From NCBI GenBank assembly GCA_025937895.1, contig JAICQL010000001.1, forward strand, positions 116,022 to 180,021: a stretch of DNA of 64,000 bases, read 5' to 3'. Shown here one piece after another: positions 27,436 to 35,740 of this stretch. Both the position numbers and the translations under genes were made by a program. Source of the stretch: Polyangiaceae bacterium (GTDB lineage Bacteria; Myxococcota_A; Polyangia; Polyangiales; Polyangiaceae). Positions within the stretch are counted from its first letter, which is position 1; the number at the start of each line of letters is the position of its first letter. A model generated the notes under the pieces. It was not told the origin of the DNA. It worked only from the letters and a program-made list of their open reading frames with translations, and did no database searches.

Positions 27436-28212
27436 ATGAGGCTGATGACCTACAACATACTTGACGGCGGCAAGGATGGGGACAGCACCGCCCGGCTCGC
27501 GCAGGTATGTGAGCTGGTCCGCCAGGTCGCGCCGGACGTGCTGGCGCTGGACGAGTGCTGCGAGTTCGAGCGCGATGGCTTCCGCACCTTCCACCGGCTG
27601 GAGCGAGAGCTGGGCATGCGCGGTGTGTTTGCGCCGGCCCCCAGCGGCTATCACGTGGCGCTGTACGTACGCGGCACACAACTGCTGGAGGTGCGCACGC
27701 TGCAACGCGGGTTGCACCACACCGCCCTCGCCGCGCGGCTGACCCTGGCGGGCCAGGACTGCAGCGTGATCGCCACGCATCTGTGTCCCTTCAGCGCTGA
27801 AGCCCGCGTGGCAGAGGCGCAGCACCTCAGCCAGTTCTTCGGGGCGGAGCCGCTGTTCCTGCTGGGTGACCTCAACTCGCTCAGCCCGCACGATGCGCCG
27901 CAGCTGCAGCCCGAGTCCTGGCTACCGCGCCGGCGGGTGCGGCACGAGCTGCCCGGCGGTGGCCTCGACCTGCGCGCGATCGCCGTGCTGGAGGCAGCGG
28001 GCCTCGTCGACGTGTTTCACGCAGCGAGCAACACCGCCCCCACGGCGCTCACCCGCTCGCGCCCTGGCTGGCAGGAGTATCAGGTCCGCATCGACCACAT
28101 CTTCGCCAGCGCCGCAGCCGCCCGCTCGGTGACGCGCACGGAGCGCGTGGATGGCGCGCTGGCGGATACCGCTTCGGATCACTATCCCCTGTACATCGAT
28201 GTGCAGATCTGA
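27436..28212 (+). CDS. Endonuclease/exonuclease/phosphatase family protein
   Basis: A 258-residue EEP-fold hydrolase. It starts MRLMTYNIL with the metal-binding Asn and has LALDECCEF where the usual metal-binding Glu sits, VIATHLCPF, LLGDLNSLSP and the end motif ASDHYPLYID with the catalytic Asp-His. No signal peptide, so it is cytoplasmic. Members cleave DNA, RNA ends or phosphate esters; the substrate is not visible. It may be cotranscribed with pstB, which would fit a phosphate-scavenging phosphodiesterase, but that is inference. Confidence 0.86.
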   Translation: MRLMTYNILDGGKDGDSTARLAQVCELVRQVAPDVLALDECCEFERDGFRTFHRLERELGMRGVFAPAPSGYHVALYVRGTQLLEVRTLQRGLHHTALAARLTLAGQDCSVIATHLCPFSAEARVAEAQHLSQFFGAEPLFLLGDLNSLSPHDAPQLQPESWLPRRRVRHELPGGGLDLRAIAVLEAAGLVDVFHAASNTAPTALTRSRPGWQEYQVRIDHIFASAAAARSVTRTERVDGALADTASDHYPLYIDVQI

Positions 28213-28384
28213 ATCGCCATTCTCTCGCCACGGAAATTCTTCAGACTCGGTGCCCGGATGGGAAGCACGTCGCAGCACCTGGTAGTGAGATCCCCTACAA
28301 TCCAGGCTCGAGTCTCGGTATGAGTTATCGATCGGTCGGTGCGGCGATCGACTCGAAGCCTAGCCCCTTGCCTGGAGCACCATC

Positions 28385-29377
28385 TTGCGACACCTAGCAT
28401 CCCGGTCGATCATCGCCACAGCACTAGTATTCGGAGCGCTCGGCTGCTCCGACGAATCTTCCGACGACCCGCGCACCGGCGGGGGCCCGCTGACCCCGGG
28501 CAATGGTGGCTCCGCGGGCCAGACGGCAACCCCTGGCGGCAGCGCCGGGAGCAGCCCCGGCTCCGCCGGGCAGGCTTCCATTCCGGGAGGTGCAGGAGCC
28601 ACCTCCGCCGCGGGCGCGGGCGGCGCGCCCAGCGGCGCGGCCGGCGCACCGAGCGCTGCGGGTGCTGGCGGCGCCCCGCCGGCAGACGCGGGCCCGGACT
28701 CCGCTGCGCCCCCTCCGCCCCCGCCCCCCTCGGGCCCGCTGGTGGCGCTCACCTTCGATGATGGCCCTGACGCCACCGCCACTGCGCTGGTGCTGGACAA
28801 GCTCGAAGCGCACGGCGTGCCCGCCAGCTTCTTCCTCATCGGGCAGAACATCGGCCCCGACGACGCGGCCGTGATCCAGCGCGCGATCGCGCTGGGCTGC
28901 ACGTTCGAGAATCACTCGCAGGGCTTTGCGTCCCTCAACACCGCGGACGCGGCCACCATCAACACGTCGATCAACTCGACCAACACGGCCATCCTGAACG
29001 CCACCGGGCAGAACGCCGTGTTCTTCCGCCCACCCAATCTGGCGGTGAGCCAGCTGATGCACGACACCATCAACATGCCCTTCGCAAGCGGGCTGTTGGG
29101 CAATGATTTCCCCGGCGGGAGCTGTGGCTCTCCGCCCTCGGTCCAGTGCGTCACCAACAACATCCTCAACGGTGTCCAGGACGGCACGATCATCCTGCTG
29201 CACGACGTGCAGCCTCTCCCGCATCCCACACCCGAGGCGCTCGACACCATCATCCCCACCTTGAAGCAGCGCGGCTTCGAGTTCGTCAATCTGCGCGAGC
29301 TGTTCGCTCGCCGGGGGGTCGACCCGAACAGCATGGAAGGTGGGCTCTGGGTGACGGTTCCGAACAACAACGACTGA
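28385..29377 (+). CDS. Exported polysaccharide deacetylase (NodB domain) lipoprotein
   Basis: A 330-residue protein starting at a TTG with GGAG eight bases upstream. The signal ends in FGALGC (Cys21), then comes a Gly/Ala/Pro-rich linker to about residue 115. The NodB domain shows motif 1 TFDDGPD, motif 3 FFRPPN and motif 5 ILLHDV. Motif 2, normally H-S/T-x-x-H, reads HSQGF, so the second metal-binding His is replaced by Phe. Family role: removing acetyl groups from chitin, peptidoglycan or other polysaccharide outside the cell. The missing His puts activity in doubt. The SMP-30-like lipoprotein gene follows. Confidence 0.87.
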   Translation: MRHLASRSIIATALVFGALGCSDESSDDPRTGGGPLTPGNGGSAGQTATPGGSAGSSPGSAGQASIPGGAGATSAAGAGGAPSGAAGAPSAAGAGGAPPADAGPDSAAPPPPPPPSGPLVALTFDDGPDATATALVLDKLEAHGVPASFFLIGQNIGPDDAAVIQRAIALGCTFENHSQGFASLNTADAATINTSINSTNTAILNATGQNAVFFRPPNLAVSQLMHDTINMPFASGLLGNDFPGGSCGSPPSVQCVTNNILNGVQDGTIILLHDVQPLPHPTPEALDTIIPTLKQRGFEFVNLRELFARRGVDPNSMEGGLWVTVPNNND

Positions 29378-29530
29378 GCAGACCGACGCGACGAAGGCGC
29401 CTACCCACGGCGCCTCGAAAGCGCGGCACGCCGGAAACGCTCCGAAACACGGCGCCTCGAACCAGCGTCAGGCAGCGCGGGCACCGGAACTTCGCGCAGC
29501 AGCCGACAACAAAACCATCCTGGCCAAGGC

Positions 29531-29557
29531 AGCCCGCTTCTCCTAGAGAAGCGGGCT
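29531..29557 (+). terminator. Strong hairpin upstream of the SMP-30-like gene
   Basis: Perfect 12-base arms (AGCCCGCTTCTC and complement) with a CTA loop. It lies 153 bases after the deacetylase stop and about 40 bases before the next start. No T-tract follows, so it could be a terminator, an attenuator or an mRNA-stabilising hairpin. Confidence 0.5.
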
Positions 29558-29598
29558 CGCCGCTGCGCGGGGTGCGCGGCGGCTGCTCGGAGGGAATC

Positions 29599-30663
29599 TT
29601 GTACATCAAATGGTTGGACGGATGGGTTCTGTGCGCTTTGCTGGCGGGCTCTGTGCTGGGCTTCGGCTGCGGCGAGGATGACGCTGGCGGCAGCGAGTCC
29701 TCTGCCATCTTGCCCAACATGCCCGCCACAGGCGGGGCCACGGGGATGCAGCCCGCCAGTGAGACCGTCGCCACTGACATCCCCGGTGTGATCGCGGAGG
29801 GCGCCGTCGTGCAGGTGCTGGCGGAAGGCTTCATGGGCACCGAGGGTCCGCTGGGCTTGCCCGACGGCAGCTTCGTCTTCACCGAGACCAACGCCAACCG
29901 CATCCGGCGCTTCGACGAGAACGACGAGCTATCCACGTTCCTGGAGGACACCAACGGCTCGAATGCACTGGGCATCGATCCGATGGGGCGCATGATCAGC
30001 GTGCAGACCACACCGGGCATGACCCGCATCGGCGTGATCTTTCCCGAGGACGAGGTAGAGGTGCTGACGGACAGCTACGACGGTCAGCCCTACGGGCGCC
30101 CCAATGATCTGGTGGTGAGTGCCAGCGGCGCCGTGTACTTCACGGAGCCGGGGCCCAACGCTCCCGCCGACGGCTCCACCCCACCTGCCCCGCCCCTGCC
30201 GCCCGCCGTGTACCACATCCCCGGGGGTGGCGCGGCGCAGCGCGTGGCCGAGGGCATTCGGCGCCCGAACGGCATCATGCTGAGCCGCGAGGAAGAGACG
30301 CTGTACGTCAACGACACCCAGGGCGAATATCTGCTGGCCTTCGACGTGCAGGCGGACGGCACCCTGACCAACCGTCGTGACTTCGCTGCGTACGACGGGG
30401 TCACCCGCAATGACGACGGCACGGTGACCAGCGGCGCCGACGGCCTGGCCATCGACAGTGAAGGGCGCCTGTACGTGGCCACGCCCGTGGGCGTGCAGGT
30501 CTTCAGCGCGGCGGGCGAGCGGCTGGGCACCATCCCCGTCTCGCGCCCTGCGCAAAACATCGCTTTTGCCGGACCCAACAAGCAGACCTTGTACATCGTG
30601 GGCCGGGGCGCTGCATACAAGGTGGCAATGCAGGCGCGCGGCTTCGCCGGTCGCGCCAAGTAG
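29599..30663 (+). CDS. Exported SMP-30/gluconolactonase-like beta-propeller
   Basis: A 354-residue protein. The start is a TTG at 29599 with a strong GGAGGG five bases upstream; the first residues are the signal LYIKWLDGWVLCALLAGSV ending near GFGC. The rest is a six-bladed propeller with GTEGPLGLPDGSFVFTETN, YGRPNDLVVSASGAVYFTEPG, RRPNGIMLSREEETLYVND and GADGLAIDSEGRLYVATPVG. These are the SMP-30/gluconolactonase repeats and include candidate Ca-binding Glu, Asn and Asp. Such enzymes hydrolyse lactones; the substrate is unknown. It is likely a lipoprotein, though the lipobox is weak. Confidence 0.85.
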   Translation: MYIKWLDGWVLCALLAGSVLGFGCGEDDAGGSESSAILPNMPATGGATGMQPASETVATDIPGVIAEGAVVQVLAEGFMGTEGPLGLPDGSFVFTETNANRIRRFDENDELSTFLEDTNGSNALGIDPMGRMISVQTTPGMTRIGVIFPEDEVEVLTDSYDGQPYGRPNDLVVSASGAVYFTEPGPNAPADGSTPPAPPLPPAVYHIPGGGAAQRVAEGIRRPNGIMLSREEETLYVNDTQGEYLLAFDVQADGTLTNRRDFAAYDGVTRNDDGTVTSGADGLAIDSEGRLYVATPVGVQVFSAAGERLGTIPVSRPAQNIAFAGPNKQTLYIVGRGAAYKVAMQARGFAGRAK

Positions 30664-30680
30664 CGCTCGGGACCTGTACC

Positions 30681-30712
30681 GCCGCGCGCGCCTTCAACCG
30701 GCGGCGCGCGGC
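30681..30712. terminator. GC-rich hairpin at convergent junction
   Basis: GCCGCGCGCGCC (30681-30692) can pair with GGCGGCGCGCGGC (30700-30712) with one bulge and a TTCAACC loop. It lies at the convergent ends of the SMP-30-like and ferritin-like genes and overlaps the stop of the latter. No T-tract. Confidence 0.4.
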
Positions 30713-31404
30713 AGGTGCTCCGTCCAGGCGCGCTCGGCGTCGATCTCCAGGTCGGCGAAGCGCGGGCGATAGTCCCGCTCATACGTCTCCAGCAGAGCTC
30801 GCGCATAGTCGCACGCCGGCATCAACCCCCAGCGCTGCCCCAGCTCATCGCGCTGCGCAGCCTGCCCCAGGCTGGCATAAGCGTAGCTTCTGCGCAGGCG
30901 CTCGAACATGCCGGGCAGCTCCGCCGCCGCCAGAGCTCTCACTTCGGCACTGGCCGGCGTGCTCAGCAGCCACTCCAGCAAGGTCCAGCCAAAGTCGCGG
31001 TGCCGCACCTCGTCGCGCAGGATGCGATCCAGCGCGGCCAGCGCCACGGGCTCCGTGCAGGGCTGGCGCAGCCGCGCGAACAGACGCACGGCCACCGTCT
31101 CGCCCAGGCAGAAAGAATCGAGCCCCACTCGCGCGACCCCCAGCTCCAGCGCCTCCCCGGCTCGTAGCTTCAGCCCCAGGCGCTCCCGCTCCAGGCGCAC
31201 CATGTCGCTGCCGCCCGCCGCCACATACACCGCCTGGCTGAGCTCTGCGTGTGCCAGCTCATCCTCGACGATGCCCAGGCCCATGCGCACCAGCTCGAAC
31301 GGTGCAGTGAGCTGCAGCAGCCACAGGGTGAGATGGTGGGTGAGCGCGGCCGAGCCATATTCGGCCTCCACCCGCCGCAACCACTCGTGCTGGATGGCCT
31401 GCAT
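30694..31404 (-). CDS. Ferritin-like diiron protein
   Basis: A 236-residue helical protein. Diiron ligands appear as Glu/His sets: VEDELAHAE, a GETVAV helix, and RDEVRHRDFGW, i.e. two ExxH-type motifs plus isolated Glu, the ferritin-like/COG2833-type pattern. No signal peptide, so it is cytoplasmic. It is the last gene of a minus-strand run that begins with the PPDK-type lipoprotein; the gap to the Cys-rich lipoprotein upstream is 17 bases. It may oxidise or hydroxylate a substrate or handle iron; not resolved. Confidence 0.75.
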   Translation of the reverse strand: MQAIQHEWLRRVEAEYGSAALTHHLTLWLLQLTAPFELVRMGLGIVEDELAHAELSQAVYVAAGGSDMVRLERERLGLKLRAGEALELGVARVGLDSFCLGETVAVRLFARLRQPCTEPVALAALDRILRDEVRHRDFGWTLLEWLLSTPASAEVRALAAAELPGMFERLRRSYAYASLGQAAQRDELGQRWGLMPACDYARALLETYERDYRPRFADLEIDAERAWTEHLPRAAG

Positions 31405-31421
31405 CGTGCTCGTGAGTCCGC

Positions 31422-32315
31422 TCAGCCGCCGCCGTCCACACCCGCGTCAGAGCTGGGCAGGCAGGGTACCTCCAGCTGCTGCCAGGTGCCAGTGTTGCAG
31501 CTTGCGGCGCGGCCCGGATCCTCGAGCGAACCGCACAGGCCATAGTGACAGACCTGCCCCTCGAAGGCGCAAGGGTTGCCCACCACAGGCTCGACCCCGG
31601 GACAGACCGGGCTCGGCACCGCTGGTGGGTTGCACGCAGGACCGAACGAGTATTGCACCGACCATTGCCCGAACGTGCACGACGCGCTGCTGGACGCGGG
31701 CCCCTCGCACCCCGGGTAGTAGCAGCGCTGACCGTCGTCGTAACAATCGCTGCCGTGCACGGGCATCTCGTCCGAACAGACCTGCTCGGGCGCCGGCGGG
31801 TTGCAAGTAGGCACGGGCAGGGCCTCCCAGAGCAGCGTCTCCCCGGCGCAGCGAACCTTGGCTGCCGTTGCATCGTAGCAGTAGGGGTATTCGCAGCTGA
31901 GCCCGGGCCCGTATCCGGCGCAGGACGTGCCAATGGCGGGCTCCTCCGCCGGGCAAGTGGTGTTCGGGACCGGCGGTGGATTGCAGGTAGGGCCATAGCT
32001 GATCCAGCTCCCTTCGAAGCACTTCCGATCCGATGAGCAGAGATCGGCACCGTACCGGCAAAGCAGCTCGTTCGCGGAGCAGGCGCTGCCCGCTGCAGGC
32101 TGCAGTCGCGGACAATCGGGATGAGAATTGACTGCCAGCTCAGGGGTAGACGGCGCCCCAGCAGTCTGCCGAGCGCTATCCTCCGTCGAGGCCTGCTCCG
32201 CGCGCGCTCCGCAGCCCGCCTCCAGCGCAGCCACGGGCGTGAACACCGCCACGACGAAGGGAGCCTTGAAGTGGGAGATGCGCGAGCGGCGGCGCCAGGG
32301 CGTCAGTGCGGTCAT
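31422..32315 (-). CDS. Cys-rich repeat lipoprotein of unknown function
   Basis: A 297-residue protein. The start at 32315 gives a signal ending VAALEAGC; longer in-frame starts add a non-signal segment. The mature part has about four repeats of 45-50 residues, each roughly C-P-x-x-E/V-P-x-x-G-x-x-C-x(6)-C-x-Y-x-x-C and then a Trp-containing strand and CNPP. Examples are CPAEEPAIGTSC, CSDEMPVHGSDC and CPGVEPVVGNPC. The even Cys spacing suggests disulfide-bonded extracellular modules. Not recognised as a named family. It sits between the PPDK-type lipoprotein and ferritin-like genes on one strand. Confidence 0.72.
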   Translation of the reverse strand: MTALTPWRRRSRISHFKAPFVVAVFTPVAALEAGCGARAEQASTEDSARQTAGAPSTPELAVNSHPDCPRLQPAAGSACSANELLCRYGADLCSSDRKCFEGSWISYGPTCNPPPVPNTTCPAEEPAIGTSCAGYGPGLSCEYPYCYDATAAKVRCAGETLLWEALPVPTCNPPAPEQVCSDEMPVHGSDCYDDGQRCYYPGCEGPASSSASCTFGQWSVQYSFGPACNPPAVPSPVCPGVEPVVGNPCAFEGQVCHYGLCGSLEDPGRAASCNTGTWQQLEVPCLPSSDAGVDGGG

Positions 32316-32467
32316 CGCCGATCCAGTAGCAAGGTCCGTACCATCCGCTAAAAAGCTGTGACATCGCCCCTTCAGACCGGGGCTGTGCCACGCCGGCAGC
32401 TTCTCTCGGGCGAGTGGCACAGTGGCGAGGAGCTGCCTCGGCACACACTGCGCCGGCCCGCTGCAGC

Positions 32468-35400
32468 TCAAAACTCGCGGCAGTCAGCGATGATCTCCCG
32501 CCGCCCGAAGGAGTGCGGCCGCGCCTGTTTCACCAGCAAGCGGCGCTCGGAGCCCATCAGCTTGAACTCGATCTCCATGGCGAACCAGGCGTTCTCTGCC
32601 TCTGGATCCAGCAGCGGGCGGAAGTGATCGTGCACCGCCTGCAGGGCGCAAGATACGTCCTCCACCTCCTCTGCGCTCAGCACGTGAGCCGGCGGCTCGG
32701 GGTACGCGCCGAGCAGGCTGCTGGCGCTCTGATACAGCACCGGCGGGGTGCGGTACCACTGATAGACGAGCTGCTCGGTGCTGACGGCGGGCGCCGGGTT
32801 GGTGACGCTGGCCTCGCCGAGCTGCGCGTTGATGTAGTACTGATCGCCGCGCACCGGCTCCATGATGTTGCGGCTGACGCCCACGCCGTTGGCCTTTTCG
32901 CCCAGCGAAGCCGGGTGCACCAGCACGCCCATCCCCAGCGTGTCGCGCACGATCCCGGCGTTGACCCGCTCATCGTAAGCGCGCGCGTTCCACAGGCTGG
33001 CCCAGACGGTGCGCAGCGCATCGGGCACCGTGCGCTCTGGATCGCCCAGCTCCGCGCTGATCGAGGTGTGCAGGCCGGCGCCGGTGAAGCTCGGCAAATC
33101 CTCCGTGTTGCTGCTGCTGCGAAAGCGCACGCGCTCGTTGCCGAAGCGCGTTGCCAGCTCGGCGTCCAGCTGGCTGAGCAGGCCGGACTCCACCGGGTGG
33201 TCCAGGATCAGCTGTCGCACGCCGGCCAGCCCCGCGGCGCGTTGCACGGGGTCTGAACGGAAGCTCGGCTGCTGCTCCAGCTCGGCCAGGCGCTGCTCGG
33301 CGCCGCTGGCGGTGAAGTGCTCGCGATAGTGCACCACCGGGACGGCGAAGGGTCGCAGCGGCACCTCGAAGCGCGCCGCGCTCAGGCAGCTACGCTGGGC
33401 GGCGGCAGCCTTCAACAGCTCCGCCATCTGGGCGGCCTTGGCGCCCACGCTCGGCAGACTGTCGAGCCCGTGCGCAGCCAGATCCTGGACGCCGCGCACA
33501 CTCGTGTCCAGGCGCGGGATCACGGCTGCTGCCGGCGGTGTGCGGCTCTGCCAGAAGCTCTCGGCCTCCACCGGGTCCGCGAGCGTGACCTCGATCCCAC
33601 CCGGCGCCACCACCAGCTTCACCAGCTGATCCAGGTAGCTCGCCAGCTCCTCGCGCGCACTGGAATACGCCGCGTTCGGCGTACCACGGCTCTGGCTGAG
33701 CACGTTGACGTGCGCCAGCGGCGTCTGGAACTCCTCGGTGATCAAGGCGCCAACGAAGGGTATGTCGTTGGGCACGTCGTCGGTGATCACGATCACGCGC
33801 GGCCCCAGGCTGGCGGTGAAGAGCTCGTCCGCCGGCACGAACTTCAGCGTGCCGTACGCCACGCCCTCGGTCAGCGGCTGGTACTTCATGCCCACATAGG
33901 GCGCGTCCGGCCCGACCATGGGCGCCTGCCCGTCGACGGCGCGCAGGCGACTCACCTGCGTGGCGTCCTGCGGGTGGAGCACCCAGTCTCGCGGCGCATC
34001 CAGGTGGGGCAGCAGCGTGAAATACGAGTCGCGCATCTGCGCCCCGCTGACGGTGTCGCCAAACGTGAACTCGATGGCGTGCAGATCCACTCCGCCGTGG
34101 TGCGAGAGGGTGCCCAGCATGAAGCGGCGGCCTGACGTCGCGTAGTACTCCTGATTGGAGAACTCCACCCAGCCGTCCACGAACTCGACGTCTTGCGCCG
34201 GATCGCAGCGGTCGAGCGGGGGCTGCAGATCCACCTGCTCGCGCACGAACGTGTAGTGCAGGGGCCAGCGCGTGGAGCTGAGCAAGTGCACGAGGCCGGG
34301 CGCGCGCAGGTCGATCACGAACTTGGTCGACTCGATGCCCACGGACTCCGCCCCGCGCGCGAGCGCGGCGAAATCACCGGGAGTACGCAGGTGCCGCACG
34401 CGGTCGCCCACGTCGCGCGCGGGCAGCACGTCGCAGGCGTTGGCGGCGCCCGGGGTGACGTTGGTGCAGAAGCGAAGCAGCGCCGGTGCATCTTCGCTGC
34501 GGGCCAGCGCCGTGCCCTCCGGCCAGCGCATGAAGTCCACGCGATCGATGACCGTGCCAGTGTCGCGCGCGAACAGGGTCAACACGCCCTCGAAGGCCGG
34601 ATCTGCCTCCAGCTCGCTCAATGCCGACGCGGGCACGGATATCATCAGCCGCTCGCCAGCCTCGAGCGCCGCCCCGGCGGGCAGCGCGATCTCCGTGCCT
34701 GTGGCAGGGTCCGGCCACGGCAAGCTCGGATGATGGGGGCTCACGCGCGCCATCACGGCGTCCAGCTCGATCCTGGTCGCGCCGCGATGCACGAGCTCCA
34801 GGAAGCGCTGCTCGCCGCTGCCCGGACGCAGCGACAGCTCGCTCAGCGCGAGCCCCGCGGGTGCGGCGGGAAACTCCGCGGGATACTCGAACGGCGCAAA
34901 GCGCACATCGTCCACCACCGGTGGCGAGGTGCTGGGCGCGCAGCTCGCGCCGTTGCGCTTGCCCGGCGTCGCGAAGCGGCACACGCTCAGCTCGCCCTCG
35001 CCGCTCGGAAACCGCGCGTAGACGTAGTTCGCGTCCAGGGCGGGTACATCGGCTCGATCGAGCTCCCTGCCCTCCACGTGCGCGAGGATCAGCTGGTCGC
35101 CCGCAGAGCTGAGCTTGAACGGAAGGTGGCCGGGGCCCTGGCTCTCGTCATCATCCGCCCAGAGCAGCACCCCCTGACCCGGCTGTAGCTGCAGCCGGGG
35201 CAAGCGCGCCACCGCTCCCGAGGTGTCGGCCAGGGTGTAGTCTGCCAGCTGCAGCGCTCGATCCGAGCGATTGAGCAGCTCGATCCAGTCATCGGCCTGC
35301 CCCAGGGGATCGATCCAGGCGCCCTCGTTCTGGCTCATCACCTCGTTGATGACCAACTCGGCGCCGCCCGCGCCGCCGGACGACCCGCCGTCGCCGCCGG

Positions 35401-35521
35401 CCCCACTCGGTCCGCCTCCGCCGCCATCACCACTACACGCGAGCGCCGCACCACAGAGTACGACCAGAGCCTTCAAGCCAAGCTTACCAAGCACAAGCTT
35501 AGTAAAGCACGCGCTCTTCAA
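32468..35521 (-). CDS. Lipoprotein with lamin-tail domain, phosphohistidine-like domain and PPDK-type ATP-grasp
   Basis: A 1017-residue protein. Residues 1-28 are an export signal ending GAALAC (Cys29), followed by a Gly/Ser linker. Residues about 54-190 form a lamin-tail domain (ELVINEVMSQNEG, DDWIELLNRSD). About 200-560 is a mixed region with short disulfide-type Cys. About 590-640 resembles a phosphohistidine swivel (TPLAHVNVLSQSRGTPNA, His604). About 660-1010 is a PEP-synthase/PPDK/dikinase ATP-grasp with GAKAAQMAELLKA, RSSSNTEDL (about 800-808) and EIEFKLMGSERRLLVKQARP. The swivel-then-ATP-grasp order is that of glucan water dikinases, not PEP synthase. An exported ATP-grasp is unexpected. 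Substrate and ATP source are unknown. Confidence 0.82.
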   Translation of the reverse strand: MKSACFTKLVLGKLGLKALVVLCGAALACSGDGGGGGPSGAGGDGGSSGGAGGAELVINEVMSQNEGAWIDPLGQADDWIELLNRSDRALQLADYTLADTSGAVARLPRLQLQPGQGVLLWADDDESQGPGHLPFKLSSAGDQLILAHVEGRELDRADVPALDANYVYARFPSGEGELSVCRFATPGKRNGASCAPSTSPPVVDDVRFAPFEYPAEFPAAPAGLALSELSLRPGSGEQRFLELVHRGATRIELDAVMARVSPHHPSLPWPDPATGTEIALPAGAALEAGERLMISVPASALSELEADPAFEGVLTLFARDTGTVIDRVDFMRWPEGTALARSEDAPALLRFCTNVTPGAANACDVLPARDVGDRVRHLRTPGDFAALARGAESVGIESTKFVIDLRAPGLVHLLSSTRWPLHYTFVREQVDLQPPLDRCDPAQDVEFVDGWVEFSNQEYYATSGRRFMLGTLSHHGGVDLHAIEFTFGDTVSGAQMRDSYFTLLPHLDAPRDWVLHPQDATQVSRLRAVDGQAPMVGPDAPYVGMKYQPLTEGVAYGTLKFVPADELFTASLGPRVIVITDDVPNDIPFVGALITEEFQTPLAHVNVLSQSRGTPNAAYSSAREELASYLDQLVKLVVAPGGIEVTLADPVEAESFWQSRTPPAAAVIPRLDTSVRGVQDLAAHGLDSLPSVGAKAAQMAELLKAAAAQRSCLSAARFEVPLRPFAVPVVHYREHFTASGAEQRLAELEQQPSFRSDPVQRAAGLAGVRQLILDHPVESGLLSQLDAELATRFGNERVRFRSSSNTEDLPSFTGAGLHTSISAELGDPERTVPDALRTVWASLWNARAYDERVNAGIVRDTLGMGVLVHPASLGEKANGVGVSRNIMEPVRGDQYYINAQLGEASVTNPAPAVSTEQLVYQWYRTPPVLYQSASSLLGAYPEPPAHVLSAEEVEDVSCALQAVHDHFRPLLDPEAENAWFAMEIEFKLMGSERRLLVKQARPHSFGRREIIADCREF

Positions 35522-35740
35522 TAGCCCAGCGTTGCACCGTCAATCCATGCCACAGCCAAAATTGGCTATCGGCCGTCAGGCCGATGGCACTTGAAGAACC
35601 CCCATGCACGCCCCCTCCCGCTCCGTGGGCGGCGTCTGACGAATTGGCCATCGGCGCCCGGCGGTGCCATCGTTATCGTCTGCACGACTAGCTCCAGGGT
35701 GGGGCACTGCCATCTCGCAGCTGCAGGGCGTGCTCGTTCA

